Source: JBELHR01 sp049606855 | GTDB taxonomy: Bacteria > Bacteroidota > Bacteroidia > Flavobacteriales > Flavobacteriaceae | Direction of reading: 5' to 3' | Length of the DNA: 64,000 nucleotides | Assembly (NCBI GenBank): GCA_049606855.1 | Contig: JBMYVY010000009.1 | Span: 1-64,000 of the forward strand | Part shown: positions 31,647-40,236 of the stretch, one piece after another | How the letters are laid out: every line of letters begins with the position of its first letter | Numbering within the stretch: position 1 is the stretch's first letter | Made by a program: the position numbers and the translations under genes | The notes under the pieces: generated by a model | What the model saw: only the letters and a program-made list of their open reading frames with translations | Database searches by the model: none | Told to the model about the DNA's origin: nothing

Positions 31647-32291
31647 TTATTCAGTGTCGTTAATGATATAATCAAGCTCTTCGTAACGAGCTCTGTCAAA
31701 AGTGAATAATTCATCACTCAAATCTTCATTATTGATAAATGAAGTTATTTTGAATGTTGTCACAACACCGTCTTTTCCTGTTTCAATAAGTTTATAGATT
31801 TGATTTTTATCAATATCAATTCCGAGAAGCATTGAGCCTAATTCTGAATTACTGTCAATAGGAATCAATTGGATGAATTGAATGTTTTTTCCATCCTCCG
31901 CCATCGCTATGTCCCATTTATAGGTATAGCCCTCTTTATAAAAACTCAATAGTTTTGTGGGAGTCATTACTCCGTCATCATCCATATTGCCTTCGGTAAT
32001 ATTTATTTCTTCATCATCAGGAATAATAACAATGGTTTGACTTCCGTCATAGATAAATTCTGAACCCAAAAACTCAATATGGTATTTGTCTCCTTTTAGG
32101 TAGGCAGTACCGTTTGTTTCTTGATGAACCCCTTCAGCTTCATTGTCTAGACTGTAATCAAACTCTAGACTCATCGTAGTATACGAGGCGATTTCTGCCG
32201 AAACTTTATCCAATAAATTTTTTGATTTATCTTGGGCGTTTACACTGACTATGCCAGCAAATAAAACGATGGTGTAAAGAATTTTCTTCAT
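31647..32291 (-). CDS. lolA: Outer membrane lipoprotein carrier protein LolA
   Basis: A 214-aa periplasmic chaperone that carries lipoproteins released by LolCDE to the outer membrane. It has a signal peptide (MKKILYTIVLFAG, cut after VNAQ) and then the LolA half-barrel pattern: TMSLEFDYSL, NGTAYLKGDKYHIEF, DGSQTIVIIPDDEEI, and later KLIETGKDGVVTTFKI. I chose the start at 32291, two bases after the ftsK stop, so that the signal peptide is N-terminal. It sits in the conserved ftsK-lolA-lptF order. Confidence 0.9.
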   Translation of the reverse strand: MKKILYTIVLFAGIVSVNAQDKSKNLLDKVSAEIASYTTMSLEFDYSLDNEAEGVHQETNGTAYLKGDKYHIEFLGSEFIYDGSQTIVIIPDDEEINITEGNMDDDGVMTPTKLLSFYKEGYTYKWDIAMAEDGKNIQFIQLIPIDSNSELGSMLLGIDIDKNQIYKLIETGKDGVVTTFKITSFINNEDLSDELFTFDRARYEELDYIINDTE

Positions 32292-32292
32292 G

Positions 32293-34659
32293 TTAGTTTG
32301 TTTTCTCATTTTCTAATAATTGATCAAGAGCCATTAGGTCTGAAACCAGAACCTGTCTCGCCTTGCTACCTTCAAAAGGACCGACAATCCCTGCAGCTTC
32401 AAGTTGATCAATCAATCTTCCTGCTCTATTGTATCCTAATTTTAATTTTCTTTGTAGAAGTGAAGCTGAACCTTGTTGTGCTCCAACAATTACCTGAGCC
32501 GCATCTACAAATAATTTATCACGGTCATTAATATCTATATCAAGACTTGTGCCAGCGTCTTCTCCCTCGTATTCTGGTAACTGATAGGCCTCGGGGTATG
32601 CTTTTTGAGATCCTATGAAATCCGTGATTTTTTCAACTTCAGGAGTATCTACAAATGCGCATTGAATACGTGTTATTTCACTTCCCGCCGCGTAGAGCAT
32701 ATCTCCTTTTCCAATTAATTGATCAGCTCCTGAAGCATCCAAAATAGTTCTTGAGTCGATTTTTGAAGTCACTCTGAAGGCAATCCTAGAAGGGAAGTTT
32801 GCTTTGATTAATCCGGTGATTACGTTTACAGAAGGTCTTTGAGTTGCAACAATTAAATGAATTCCAATTGCTCTTGCCAGCTGAGCTAAACGCGCAATTG
32901 GAGTTTCAACTTCTTTACCAGCAGTCATGATGAGATCTGCAAATTCATCGATTACCAATATGATATAAGGTAGAAAGCGATGACCTTCTTCAGGATTAAG
33001 CCTTCTTTCTTTAAATTTCTTATTGTATTCCTTGATGTTTCTCACCATGGCTTTTTTCAAAAGCTCATAACGATCATCCATTTCTATACAAAGTGAATTA
33101 AGCGTATTGACAACCTTAGTGGTGTCTGTAATGATGGCCTCCTCAGTATCGGGGAGTTTTGCTAAATAATGTCGTTCAATTTTATTGAACAGTGTCAATT
33201 CTACTTTTTTAGGGTCAACTAAGACAAATTTAACCTCTGCAGGATGTTTTTTGTATAATAAGGAGCTAAGCACTGCATTTAAACCCACTGATTTTCCTTG
33301 ACCTGTGGCACCTGCCATAAGCAAATGCGGCATTTTGGCTAGATCGACGATAAAAGTTTCATTTGAAATGGTTTTTCCCAAAGCCACAGGGAGCTCCATA
33401 TGAGATTTTTGAAATTTCTCAGATGAAATGACAGATCTCATCGAAACTATTGTTGGTTTTCTATTGGGAACTTCAATACCTATTGTTCCTTTCCCAGGTA
33501 TAGGGGCAATAATTCTAATTCCCAATGCGGATAGAGATAATGCAATATCGTCCTCAAGGTTTTTGATTTTTGATATTCTTACTCCAGCCTCCGGAACAAT
33601 TTCATATAAGGTAACGGTTGGTCCAACTGTGGCCTTAATCTGGGCAATTCCAATTTTATAATTGTTAAGGGTTTCAACAATTTTATTTTTATTGATTTCT
33701 AATTCCGATTGATCAACGGAAATAGATTCTTTGTAATCTTTAAGCAGGTTTAGTGTAGGGAATTTAAATTGACTCAATTCTAAAGTCGGGTCAAACTCTC
33801 CAAAGTTTTCCACTAACTTATTCGATTGATTTTCTGTCACATGTTTTTCTTCTGCCACCTTGGTCAAATCAATTTCAACTTCCTCCTCAACGATTTCTGG
33901 AGCAGTTTCCTTAACCTTAGGGGGATTTTTTGTTGTCGCTGAAAAGTTAGAAATGGTAGGTTGCAAGTCAATTTCTGAAGGTTGAATAATACTTGGTGCA
34001 GCTTCCTTCTCATTCAATTCTTTTTCTTCTTCTAGATTATTTTCTGATTCATTAACTGCGATTTTTGGCTCAATTTTTGGCTTGAGGCTAGTCAGTTTTT
34101 TGAATAAATTTTGAAAAAAGTTCAGAATTGATTTTGAGGTCCACTTGTATTTAATACTTAACTTAATAAGTAATAAACCGACAAGAACAATGGATAAACC
34201 TGTTTTGCCAATAAAATGTTGTAGATATAGGTTTATTTCCAAACCTGATATTCCTGAAAGAATGCTCAAATTTGAGGGTAAAAAACCACAAACAAGCGAC
34301 ACCCATAAACCATTTAAAATCCCCTTTGTCCAGAGCCTACTTATGTAGAAACTACTTTTTTCATGAAACAAAGCCAAAGTGGTTTGAAAAAGAATAACTG
34401 GAAGTGCAAAAGCTCCAAGTCCAAAGCCACGGAATATAAAAAAGTCGCTTACAAAAGCCCCAATTTTCCCTAATAAATTTTTTGCTTCAATAGATCTATC
34501 ACTAAATGAATTCAGAATACTTTGGTCGTATTTCCAAGAAAACAAATAGGAACTAAACGCGAACAATAGAAAAACTCCAAAACAAGCAATTATTACTGCG
34601 AATATTACCCTTTTGTTTTGAAACTTATCTGGATTATTTAGTTTGTTTTTTTTTGCCAT
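32293..34659 (-). CDS. ftsK: DNA translocase FtsK
   Basis: A 788-aa septal DNA pump that segregates chromosome termini and activates XerCD at dif. The N-terminal domain has about four transmembrane helices (residues 15-165); a Glu/Lys/Pro-rich linker follows (about 190-290). The motor domain has LMAGATGQGKSVGLNA (Walker A, about residue 455), LVIDEFADLI (Walker B), LIVATQRPSVNVITG and FRVTSKIDSRTILD. A C-terminal gamma winged helix (SLLQRKLKLGYNRAGRLIDQLEAAGIVGP) reads the orienting KOPS-type sequences. It heads the ftsK-lolA-lptF-ribB operon. Confidence 0.96.
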   Translation of the reverse strand: MAKKNKLNNPDKFQNKRVIFAVIIACFGVFLLFAFSSYLFSWKYDQSILNSFSDRSIEAKNLLGKIGAFVSDFFIFRGFGLGAFALPVILFQTTLALFHEKSSFYISRLWTKGILNGLWVSLVCGFLPSNLSILSGISGLEINLYLQHFIGKTGLSIVLVGLLLIKLSIKYKWTSKSILNFFQNLFKKLTSLKPKIEPKIAVNESENNLEEEKELNEKEAAPSIIQPSEIDLQPTISNFSATTKNPPKVKETAPEIVEEEVEIDLTKVAEEKHVTENQSNKLVENFGEFDPTLELSQFKFPTLNLLKDYKESISVDQSELEINKNKIVETLNNYKIGIAQIKATVGPTVTLYEIVPEAGVRISKIKNLEDDIALSLSALGIRIIAPIPGKGTIGIEVPNRKPTIVSMRSVISSEKFQKSHMELPVALGKTISNETFIVDLAKMPHLLMAGATGQGKSVGLNAVLSSLLYKKHPAEVKFVLVDPKKVELTLFNKIERHYLAKLPDTEEAIITDTTKVVNTLNSLCIEMDDRYELLKKAMVRNIKEYNKKFKERRLNPEEGHRFLPYIILVIDEFADLIMTAGKEVETPIARLAQLARAIGIHLIVATQRPSVNVITGLIKANFPSRIAFRVTSKIDSRTILDASGADQLIGKGDMLYAAGSEITRIQCAFVDTPEVEKITDFIGSQKAYPEAYQLPEYEGEDAGTSLDIDINDRDKLFVDAAQVIVGAQQGSASLLQRKLKLGYNRAGRLIDQLEAAGIVGPFEGSKARQVLVSDLMALDQLLENEKTN

Positions 34660-34664
34660 ATAAA

Positions 34665-35165
34665 TTAAGAAAGTACAGCTATAGCTGCTTCATAATTTGG
34701 TTCATTTACTATTTCTGATACTTGTTCACTATAAATAACTTTATGTGTTTGGTCTAAAACTAATACACATCTTGAATCTAAATCTTTCAACGGACCATTT
34801 GCAAACAACAACCCATAGTCCTTACCAAATTGACCCGAAACAAAGTCGGATAAGGTAAATACATTTTCCAAACCTTCGGCTCCACAAAAACGGGCTTGAG
34901 CAAAGGGTAAATCTCTTGAAATACATAAAACAACCGTATTATCTAATTCGGCAGCTAGTTTATTAAAATTTCTTACAGAGGCAGCACAAGTTCCTGTGTC
35001 TAAAGAAGGGAATATATTTAGTATTATTCGTTTTCCGCTATAATCATTAAGGCTTTTATGGCTCAAATCATTTGCGACTAAGTCAAAATTAGGTGCTTGT
35101 GTATTTAATGCTGGTAACTCTCCAGCTGTTTGAATAGGGTTTCCCTTTAAAGTAATATTTGCCAT
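34665..35165 (-). CDS. tpx: Thiol peroxidase (Tpx), atypical 2-Cys peroxiredoxin
   Basis: A 166-aa peroxiredoxin that reduces hydrogen peroxide and alkyl hydroperoxides using thioredoxin. Peroxidatic Cys60 lies in PSLDTGTCAASVRNFN and resolving Cys94 in ARFCGAEG, the spacing typical of Tpx. Length is normal; no signal peptide. It lies just upstream of ftsK on the same strand (5-bp gap), so co-transcription is likely. Confidence 0.94.
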   Translation of the reverse strand: MANITLKGNPIQTAGELPALNTQAPNFDLVANDLSHKSLNDYSGKRIILNIFPSLDTGTCAASVRNFNKLAAELDNTVVLCISRDLPFAQARFCGAEGLENVFTLSDFVSGQFGKDYGLLFANGPLKDLDSRCVLVLDQTHKVIYSEQVSEIVNEPNYEAAIAVLS

Positions 35166-35294
35166 GGCTGTGTTTTTATAAGAGGTAAAGATAAAAAAAA
35201 ACTAGCGGAAAAAGAGAGATTTTATTCAATAGTAGCAATGAAAAAATCGAGGGTTTTAATTAGTATTTTATATATTTCGAATAAATTCAAATTC

Positions 35295-36326
35295 ATGTTA
35301 AAACACATTCTTTTTAGCCTAATTATTTTTTCATTTATGCAACTCAGTAGTCAAAAATTATATGTTGGGACTTACACGAATACTACTTCTAAGGGGATTT
35401 ATACCCTGGACTTCAATCCTGAAACTGGAGTGTTGTCTAATGAAGAGTTAATGGTATCCTCGAACAACCCCTCATTTATAAGTTTCGGACGAGATAGGAG
35501 TATTTTATATGCGGTGAATGAGGAAGAGCAAGGAACGATAAGTGTTTTCAAGAGGACAAGTGAAAACGGTGGGTATGAATTGGTTCAAAAACTCTCAACT
35601 TATGGAGCCCATCCATGTCATGTTACTTATCATGAGGGCTATGTTGCTGTGTCTAATTACAGTGGAGGGAATGTTGCACTTTACCGTGTTGAGAAATCAG
35701 GTATTTTAAACCAAAACCCCCAAGTTTTCGATCAAAATGGAGAAAATGAAAAGTCTCATGCACATTTTTCAATGTTTGTTGAGAATCACCTGATTGTTTC
35801 TGATTTGGGAAGAAATACACTTTTTAAGTATAAGAAGTCTGATCATGGATTTGAACTTGAAACCGATCATTGGGTAACTTTTGAAGCTAAAGCAGGTCCT
35901 CGACATTTTGATATAAGAGATCAGCAAATTTATTCCATTACGGAGTATGAGAACACTATTAGTCTTATTAACCAATCGGGACATGTGTTGGAAAAATTAA
36001 GTACTTTAAATAAGGATTTTCAAGGGGATAGCTATTGTGCAGATATTCATATTTCACCCAATGGATCCTTTGTTTACGGATCAAATCGTGGTGATAACAG
36101 CATAGCCTTGTTCACAAGACAATCTAATGGCCATCTGGAATTTAAAGAAACTTTCGATGTACATGGTGATTGGCCCAGGAATTTTGTGATTGACCCTTCA
36201 GGAAAATGGCTCCTGGTTGGGAATCAACGCTCTAATAATATTACTGTTTTTGCAATCGGTACTGATGGTAGTTTAAGTTTTAAGCAAAATTATGAACTCG
36301 GAGCTCCTGTGTGTTTAATCTTTTAA
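35295..36326 (+). CDS. Lactonase family protein (7-bladed beta-propeller), exported
   Basis: A 343-aa protein with a signal peptide (MLKHILFSLIIFSFMQLSSQ) and a beta-propeller of the 6-phosphogluconolactonase/YkgB type: KLYVGTYTNTTSKGIYTLDF, NNPSFISFGRDRSILYAVNE, GAHPCHVTYHEGYVAVSNYSGG, AGPRHFDI, GSNRGDNSIALF and WPRNFVIDPSGKWLLVGNQ repeats. The exported location makes a role in the pentose phosphate pathway unlikely; it may be a sugar lactonase or carboxymuconate-cyclase-like protein. I preferred ATG 35295 over 35238 because it places the signal peptide first. Confidence 0.82.
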   Translation: MLKHILFSLIIFSFMQLSSQKLYVGTYTNTTSKGIYTLDFNPETGVLSNEELMVSSNNPSFISFGRDRSILYAVNEEEQGTISVFKRTSENGGYELVQKLSTYGAHPCHVTYHEGYVAVSNYSGGNVALYRVEKSGILNQNPQVFDQNGENEKSHAHFSMFVENHLIVSDLGRNTLFKYKKSDHGFELETDHWVTFEAKAGPRHFDIRDQQIYSITEYENTISLINQSGHVLEKLSTLNKDFQGDSYCADIHISPNGSFVYGSNRGDNSIALFTRQSNGHLEFKETFDVHGDWPRNFVIDPSGKWLLVGNQRSNNITVFAIGTDGSLSFKQNYELGAPVCLIF

Positions 36327-37499
36327 TTACCATTTAAAAGGCCTAACAATTACGCCATATTCAACCCAATCTGCGGCAAAACCATTTTTTGTTTTTAATG
36401 CAACTTGAGCTTGTAAATAGGAGTTGATACTGTAATTCAATCCTACTCGAGCAAAAACTGGATCTTTTCCTTTGTCATCTCCCAGGTAAGTTCCTAGAGC
36501 CGCTCGTATGGCGAATTTCCAAAACATAAAATCATATCCTGCATGCACTCCGTAAAGCATTTGGTCGTCTGGATATTCGGTCACTAAACTTCCGTCATAG
36601 AACCAGTCAAGCCCAGCTGTAATTCCGTGCATTGTTGAAAATCGATAACGGTAGTCAATAACAAATGAATTTGTCATATAGCGATTTGATGTGCCGGCAT
36701 CCTCCATGTTTTGCACGGTTCCAACAGCTTCATTGATGTTTATAGAGCTTTTGTGAAATCTCGTTTGAGCTTTAGTTTCAGGTCTATTGTATCGTGCTTG
36801 AAGCAATTCGTGGGTAAAAGGGTTATTATTCACCTTTCTTTGATCCGCATTAAAATTATACTTTGCTCCAAAATTTAAACCAAACATATTCAGTCCATAA
36901 TTAGGCATCGAAGTTCTTCCATTGGAGAAATGGGTGAAATCTATTCCATAGGTAAAGTCAAGCTCACGATTCATCCTTAAATATCCGGCAAAATTTACAT
37001 TAAAATATAAAGCTACTTTGGAGCCAATGGCATCATTAGTAGGGTTTGTGTCAGGGTTATATGGGATTAAATTATAGGTTAAACCAACCGCAGGGCTCAA
37101 AAAAAAGTAATTTCTTTTTCCTGGTCTATTGGGACTCATTGGGAAATTCACAAAACCAAATAAAGCATTTGGATTCCCAAATTTTTGCGGATCACCAATA
37201 TATCCTGAATAGAAACCAACCCCATAAGAGGCATATCCGTACTGGTTAGCCCAACTTTCTTTATTTGAGGGCTGCCATCCTAGGCGTACTTCAAAACTAC
37301 CATAGCCCTGATCCAAAAATTCGGAAAGTGTTTCTCCTGAATAAATATGAAAACCTGAATGAGCTTTAAATTCTAAATACCTAAACCGCCCATAATCTTT
37401 ATCATCTTTTACACTGTCATATGAAATAGAATTGACTTTTTTTTGACTATAACTGAGTAATGAAAATAGTGAAAATAGAATGGTAAATGATATTCTCAT
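36327..37499 (-). CDS. Acyloxyacyl hydrolase family (PagL-like) outer membrane protein
   Basis: A 390-aa protein with a signal peptide (MRISFTILFSLFSLLSYSQ) and a beta-barrel pattern of alternating aromatic strands. The segment IDFTHFSNGRTSMPNYGLN resembles the PagL catalytic His-x-Ser motif, and this family is usually annotated as acyloxyacyl hydrolase. PagL removes the 3-O-acyl chain of lipid A in the outer membrane. It is much longer than PagL (about 170 aa), with extra N- and C-terminal strands, so the activity is an inference. A hairpin precedes the start codon. Confidence 0.72.
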   Translation of the reverse strand: MRISFTILFSLFSLLSYSQKKVNSISYDSVKDDKDYGRFRYLEFKAHSGFHIYSGETLSEFLDQGYGSFEVRLGWQPSNKESWANQYGYASYGVGFYSGYIGDPQKFGNPNALFGFVNFPMSPNRPGKRNYFFLSPAVGLTYNLIPYNPDTNPTNDAIGSKVALYFNVNFAGYLRMNRELDFTYGIDFTHFSNGRTSMPNYGLNMFGLNFGAKYNFNADQRKVNNNPFTHELLQARYNRPETKAQTRFHKSSININEAVGTVQNMEDAGTSNRYMTNSFVIDYRYRFSTMHGITAGLDWFYDGSLVTEYPDDQMLYGVHAGYDFMFWKFAIRAALGTYLGDDKGKDPVFARVGLNYSINSYLQAQVALKTKNGFAADWVEYGVIVRPFKW

Positions 37500-37500
37500 G

Positions 37501-37523
37501 CTTGGCTAAATTTTTCTGCCAAG
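37501..37523 (-). promoter_or_regulatory. Hairpin directly upstream of the PagL-like start codon
   Basis: CTTGGC and GCCAAG pair around an 11-nt A/T-rich loop. On the minus strand the 3' arm ends one base before the ATG at 37499. It lacks a U tract, so it is not a standard terminator; it could hinder ribosome access or mark the 3' end of the upstream photolyase message. Confidence 0.35.
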
Positions 37524-37534
37524 TAACAAAATAT

Positions 37535-38815
37535 TTAATTATTTAGAGCAATTTTATAAGTTTCAATTGCTCTTTTTCTTGATTCTTTCAAGTCGACTAG
37601 AGCAGGAGGTCTTAAGCTGTCCCCCAACCAACGTTGAATGTATATTCTTTTTGGATCGAATTTTTTTGCTTGGCTATCTGGATTGAAAACGCGAAAATAA
37701 GGTGATGCGTCACAACCCGTTCCTGCGGACCATTGCCAGTTTCCGTTATTTGAGGCAAGTTCAAAATCCAATAATTTTTTTGCAAAATACGCTTCTCCCC
37801 ATCTCCAATCAATAAGAAGGTTTTTGGTTAAAAAGCTCGCGCAAACCATCCTCACTCGATTGTGCATAAACCCAGTTTTATTTAATTGCTTCATGCCAGC
37901 ATCTACAAGATCTATCCCAGTTTCACCGTTACACCAAGCTTGGAATTCAGAAGGATTGTTTCTCCACGGTATTTTCTCGTATTTTGACTTAAACGAACGA
38001 TTTACAGTATGGGGAAAATGGTATAAAATTTGGATAAAAAATGACCGCCAAATTAATTCTGAAAAATAAATATCATTTTCTTTTGATGCCTGTGTGATTA
38101 AAGTTCGGATTCCGATCGTTCCGAAACGTAAATGAGTACCTACATAAGTTGTGGCATCTCTTGCAGGATCATCTCTGAATTGATCATATTTTTTGATATT
38201 GGATAAGGTCACTTCTGGAATACTTATTTTAGAGGCTAGGATATTGAGTGAAGACTTCGTTGGAAAATCAAACTTCTTTTGAAAGGGCGAATTAATTTTC
38301 TTATTACTCTTCTCAATACTAAGTTCGGCATCAGCAAAGGCCAATAGCCATTTGTTTTTATAAGGAGTGTAAACTGTGTATGGAGTTCCGTCTTTTTTAA
38401 GTATTTCATCTGGATGGAAAAATACATGATCCGTAAATGATTTAAATTCGATTGAATGCTCTGTTGCAAGCTCAGAAATACTTGAATCACGCTTTCTCGC
38501 ATAGGGTTCATAATCTTCATTTAAAAAAAGGGTCGAACATTCATAAACTGAAAATAATTCCTTAAAAACCTCAAGAGGGTCTCCTTTAAAAACACGTATT
38601 CCGCAATGCCCCTTGAAAAGAAGTTCTTTGTGAATTAATTCTAAGCGCTCATAAATAAAATTGACTCTAGGGTCTTCGTTTGGTAATTCCTCTAAAATAT
38701 TTTCATCAAAAATAAATATAGGTAGTAGCGGTGCTTCACTGTCCAATGCTGCTTTCCAAGCGGTATTATCTTCTATTCTTAAATCCCGTCTAAACCAAAA
38801 AACATTCAATTTCAT
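37535..38815 (-). CDS. Cryptochrome/deoxyribodipyrimidine photolyase
   Basis: A 426-aa flavoprotein. The N-terminal antenna domain starts FWFRRDLRIEDNTAW; the FAD-binding domain has RFGTIGIRTL, RMVCASFLTKNLLIDWRWGEAYFAKKLLDFE and NNGNWQWSAGTGCDASPYFRVFNP, with conserved tryptophans of the electron-transfer chain. Photolyases repair UV cyclobutane dimers using blue light. It is about 40 residues shorter than E. coli PhrB, as in many Bacteroidota members. It overlaps the SDR/DUF2867 gene by 4 bp, a pair often found together. Confidence 0.9.
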   Translation of the reverse strand: MKLNVFWFRRDLRIEDNTAWKAALDSEAPLLPIFIFDENILEELPNEDPRVNFIYERLELIHKELLFKGHCGIRVFKGDPLEVFKELFSVYECSTLFLNEDYEPYARKRDSSISELATEHSIEFKSFTDHVFFHPDEILKKDGTPYTVYTPYKNKWLLAFADAELSIEKSNKKINSPFQKKFDFPTKSSLNILASKISIPEVTLSNIKKYDQFRDDPARDATTYVGTHLRFGTIGIRTLITQASKENDIYFSELIWRSFFIQILYHFPHTVNRSFKSKYEKIPWRNNPSEFQAWCNGETGIDLVDAGMKQLNKTGFMHNRVRMVCASFLTKNLLIDWRWGEAYFAKKLLDFELASNNGNWQWSAGTGCDASPYFRVFNPDSQAKKFDPKRIYIQRWLGDSLRPPALVDLKESRKRAIETYKIALNN

Positions 38816-40227
38816 GAACTCAAATTTTTCAGCATTCCATTAAAAATAAAACCGTGAAAAGGTAAAACTGAATACCAGTACAATCTCCCCAAAACCCCTC
38901 GAGGCCTGAAAGTGGCTGTTTGTTCTAAATATTCACCCTTAATTTGAAATTCTAACCAAGCCTCTCCTGGAAGTTTCATTTCAGCAAAGAGTAATAATCT
39001 TCCTTCTGTTTTGTTAGCATAAATAACTCTCCAAAAGTCAACTGCATCTCCTGAATCTATATCATGAACTTGCGTTCGTCCTCTTCTGAGTCCAACCCCA
39101 CCAGCGAGTTGATCCAAGAAGCCTCTTATTTTCCAGAGCCAATTCCCATAGTACCATCCTGTTTTACCCCCAATAGACCAAATTTTCTCTATACAATCCG
39201 CCTTATTTTTGAACTTTCTTTTTCTCTTATCAATAAAACATCCAAATGTAGGTACTTCAATAAAGTCACTCAATGAAATCGTAAATCTACCGCTTACCAT
39301 CGAGTCCTTCCAGGAGCTTATCACATCGTCATCTTTGATTTTTGCTTGAGTTTTTTCCAGAGCCTCAGTATAGGACAGTGGGTGTATTCCAAGATCTTTT
39401 GCAAGGTTATTAGGACGACATACAACTTCGATTTTCATGGAGTTAACTAAAGAACTTGCAAGCATATAGGAAGTTGAAGTCACAAAATAAAGCCAATAAG
39501 AGGATAGTTTTGGGGTCATCACTGGCACAACATATATATATCGCTTGAAACCTCTTACTTTTCCGTATTCGATTAACATTTCTCTGTAACTCAATATATC
39601 TGGTCCCCCTATATCGTAATTTTGATCATAAGTGTCTGGATTTCCTAAGACTCCTTTTAGGAAAGCCATCACATCTCTAATTGCTATGGGTTGACAGCGA
39701 GTTTTTAGCCAAATAGGAGTGACCATAATTGGCAATTTTTCTACTAAATCTCTAATGATTTCAAAACTAGCGCTTCCACTTCCAATAATTATACCAGCTC
39801 GTAATGTTGTTAAGTGGAAGGAGGAATTTGAAAGTTCTTCTTCAACTACTTTTCGAGAACCTAAATGTTTTGATAGCTCTTCGGTATTAACAATTCCACT
39901 GAGATAGATTACCTGTTTGATTTCGGTTTTTTCAATGGCTTGTCTAAAATTTATTGCCATTTGCTTTTCTAGGATATCATAATCCTCAGAGGCAGACATG
40001 GAATGCATAAGAAAATAAGCCGCATCGAGATTTTTAGGCAGTCCTTCTAGGGTTTCCGGTTTTAAAAAATCAAGTTCAATAATATGAATCTTATTTTTAA
40101 AGGTTTTGGGTGGATGAAATCGAGCCCGATCCCGAACGCAACAAAACACCTCATGCCCACTCGCAAGTAACACTGGAAGTAATCTCTTCCCAATATATCC
40201 AGTAGCACCTGTGAGTAGTATATTCAT
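38812..40227 (-). CDS. SDR family NAD(P)-binding protein with C-terminal DUF2867
   Basis: A 471-aa protein. Residues 1-290 are an atypical short-chain dehydrogenase: NILLTGATGYIGKRLLPVLL (dinucleotide loop), DAAYFLMHSM, VIYLSGIV and TTLRAGIIIGSGSASFEIIRDLVEKLP. Residues about 320-470 match DUF2867: GGKTGWYYGNWLWKIRGFLDQLAGGVGLRRGR, GDAVDFWRV, and RPRGVLGRLYWYSVLPFH. It resembles the YbjT/YfcH-like proteins often encoded with photolyases; the substrate is unknown. It overlaps phr by 4 bp. Confidence 0.85.
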   Translation of the reverse strand: MNILLTGATGYIGKRLLPVLLASGHEVFCCVRDRARFHPPKTFKNKIHIIELDFLKPETLEGLPKNLDAAYFLMHSMSASEDYDILEKQMAINFRQAIEKTEIKQVIYLSGIVNTEELSKHLGSRKVVEEELSNSSFHLTTLRAGIIIGSGSASFEIIRDLVEKLPIMVTPIWLKTRCQPIAIRDVMAFLKGVLGNPDTYDQNYDIGGPDILSYREMLIEYGKVRGFKRYIYVVPVMTPKLSSYWLYFVTSTSYMLASSLVNSMKIEVVCRPNNLAKDLGIHPLSYTEALEKTQAKIKDDDVISSWKDSMVSGRFTISLSDFIEVPTFGCFIDKRKRKFKNKADCIEKIWSIGGKTGWYYGNWLWKIRGFLDQLAGGVGLRRGRTQVHDIDSGDAVDFWRVIYANKTEGRLLLFAEMKLPGEAWLEFQIKGEYLEQTATFRPRGVLGRLYWYSVLPFHGFIFNGMLKNLSS

Positions 40228-40236
40228 AGTTTGTTT

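Noticed and set aside
34021..34080. Low-complexity Glu/Asn stretch as a repeat element
   Set aside because: It is the normal disordered linker of FtsK.
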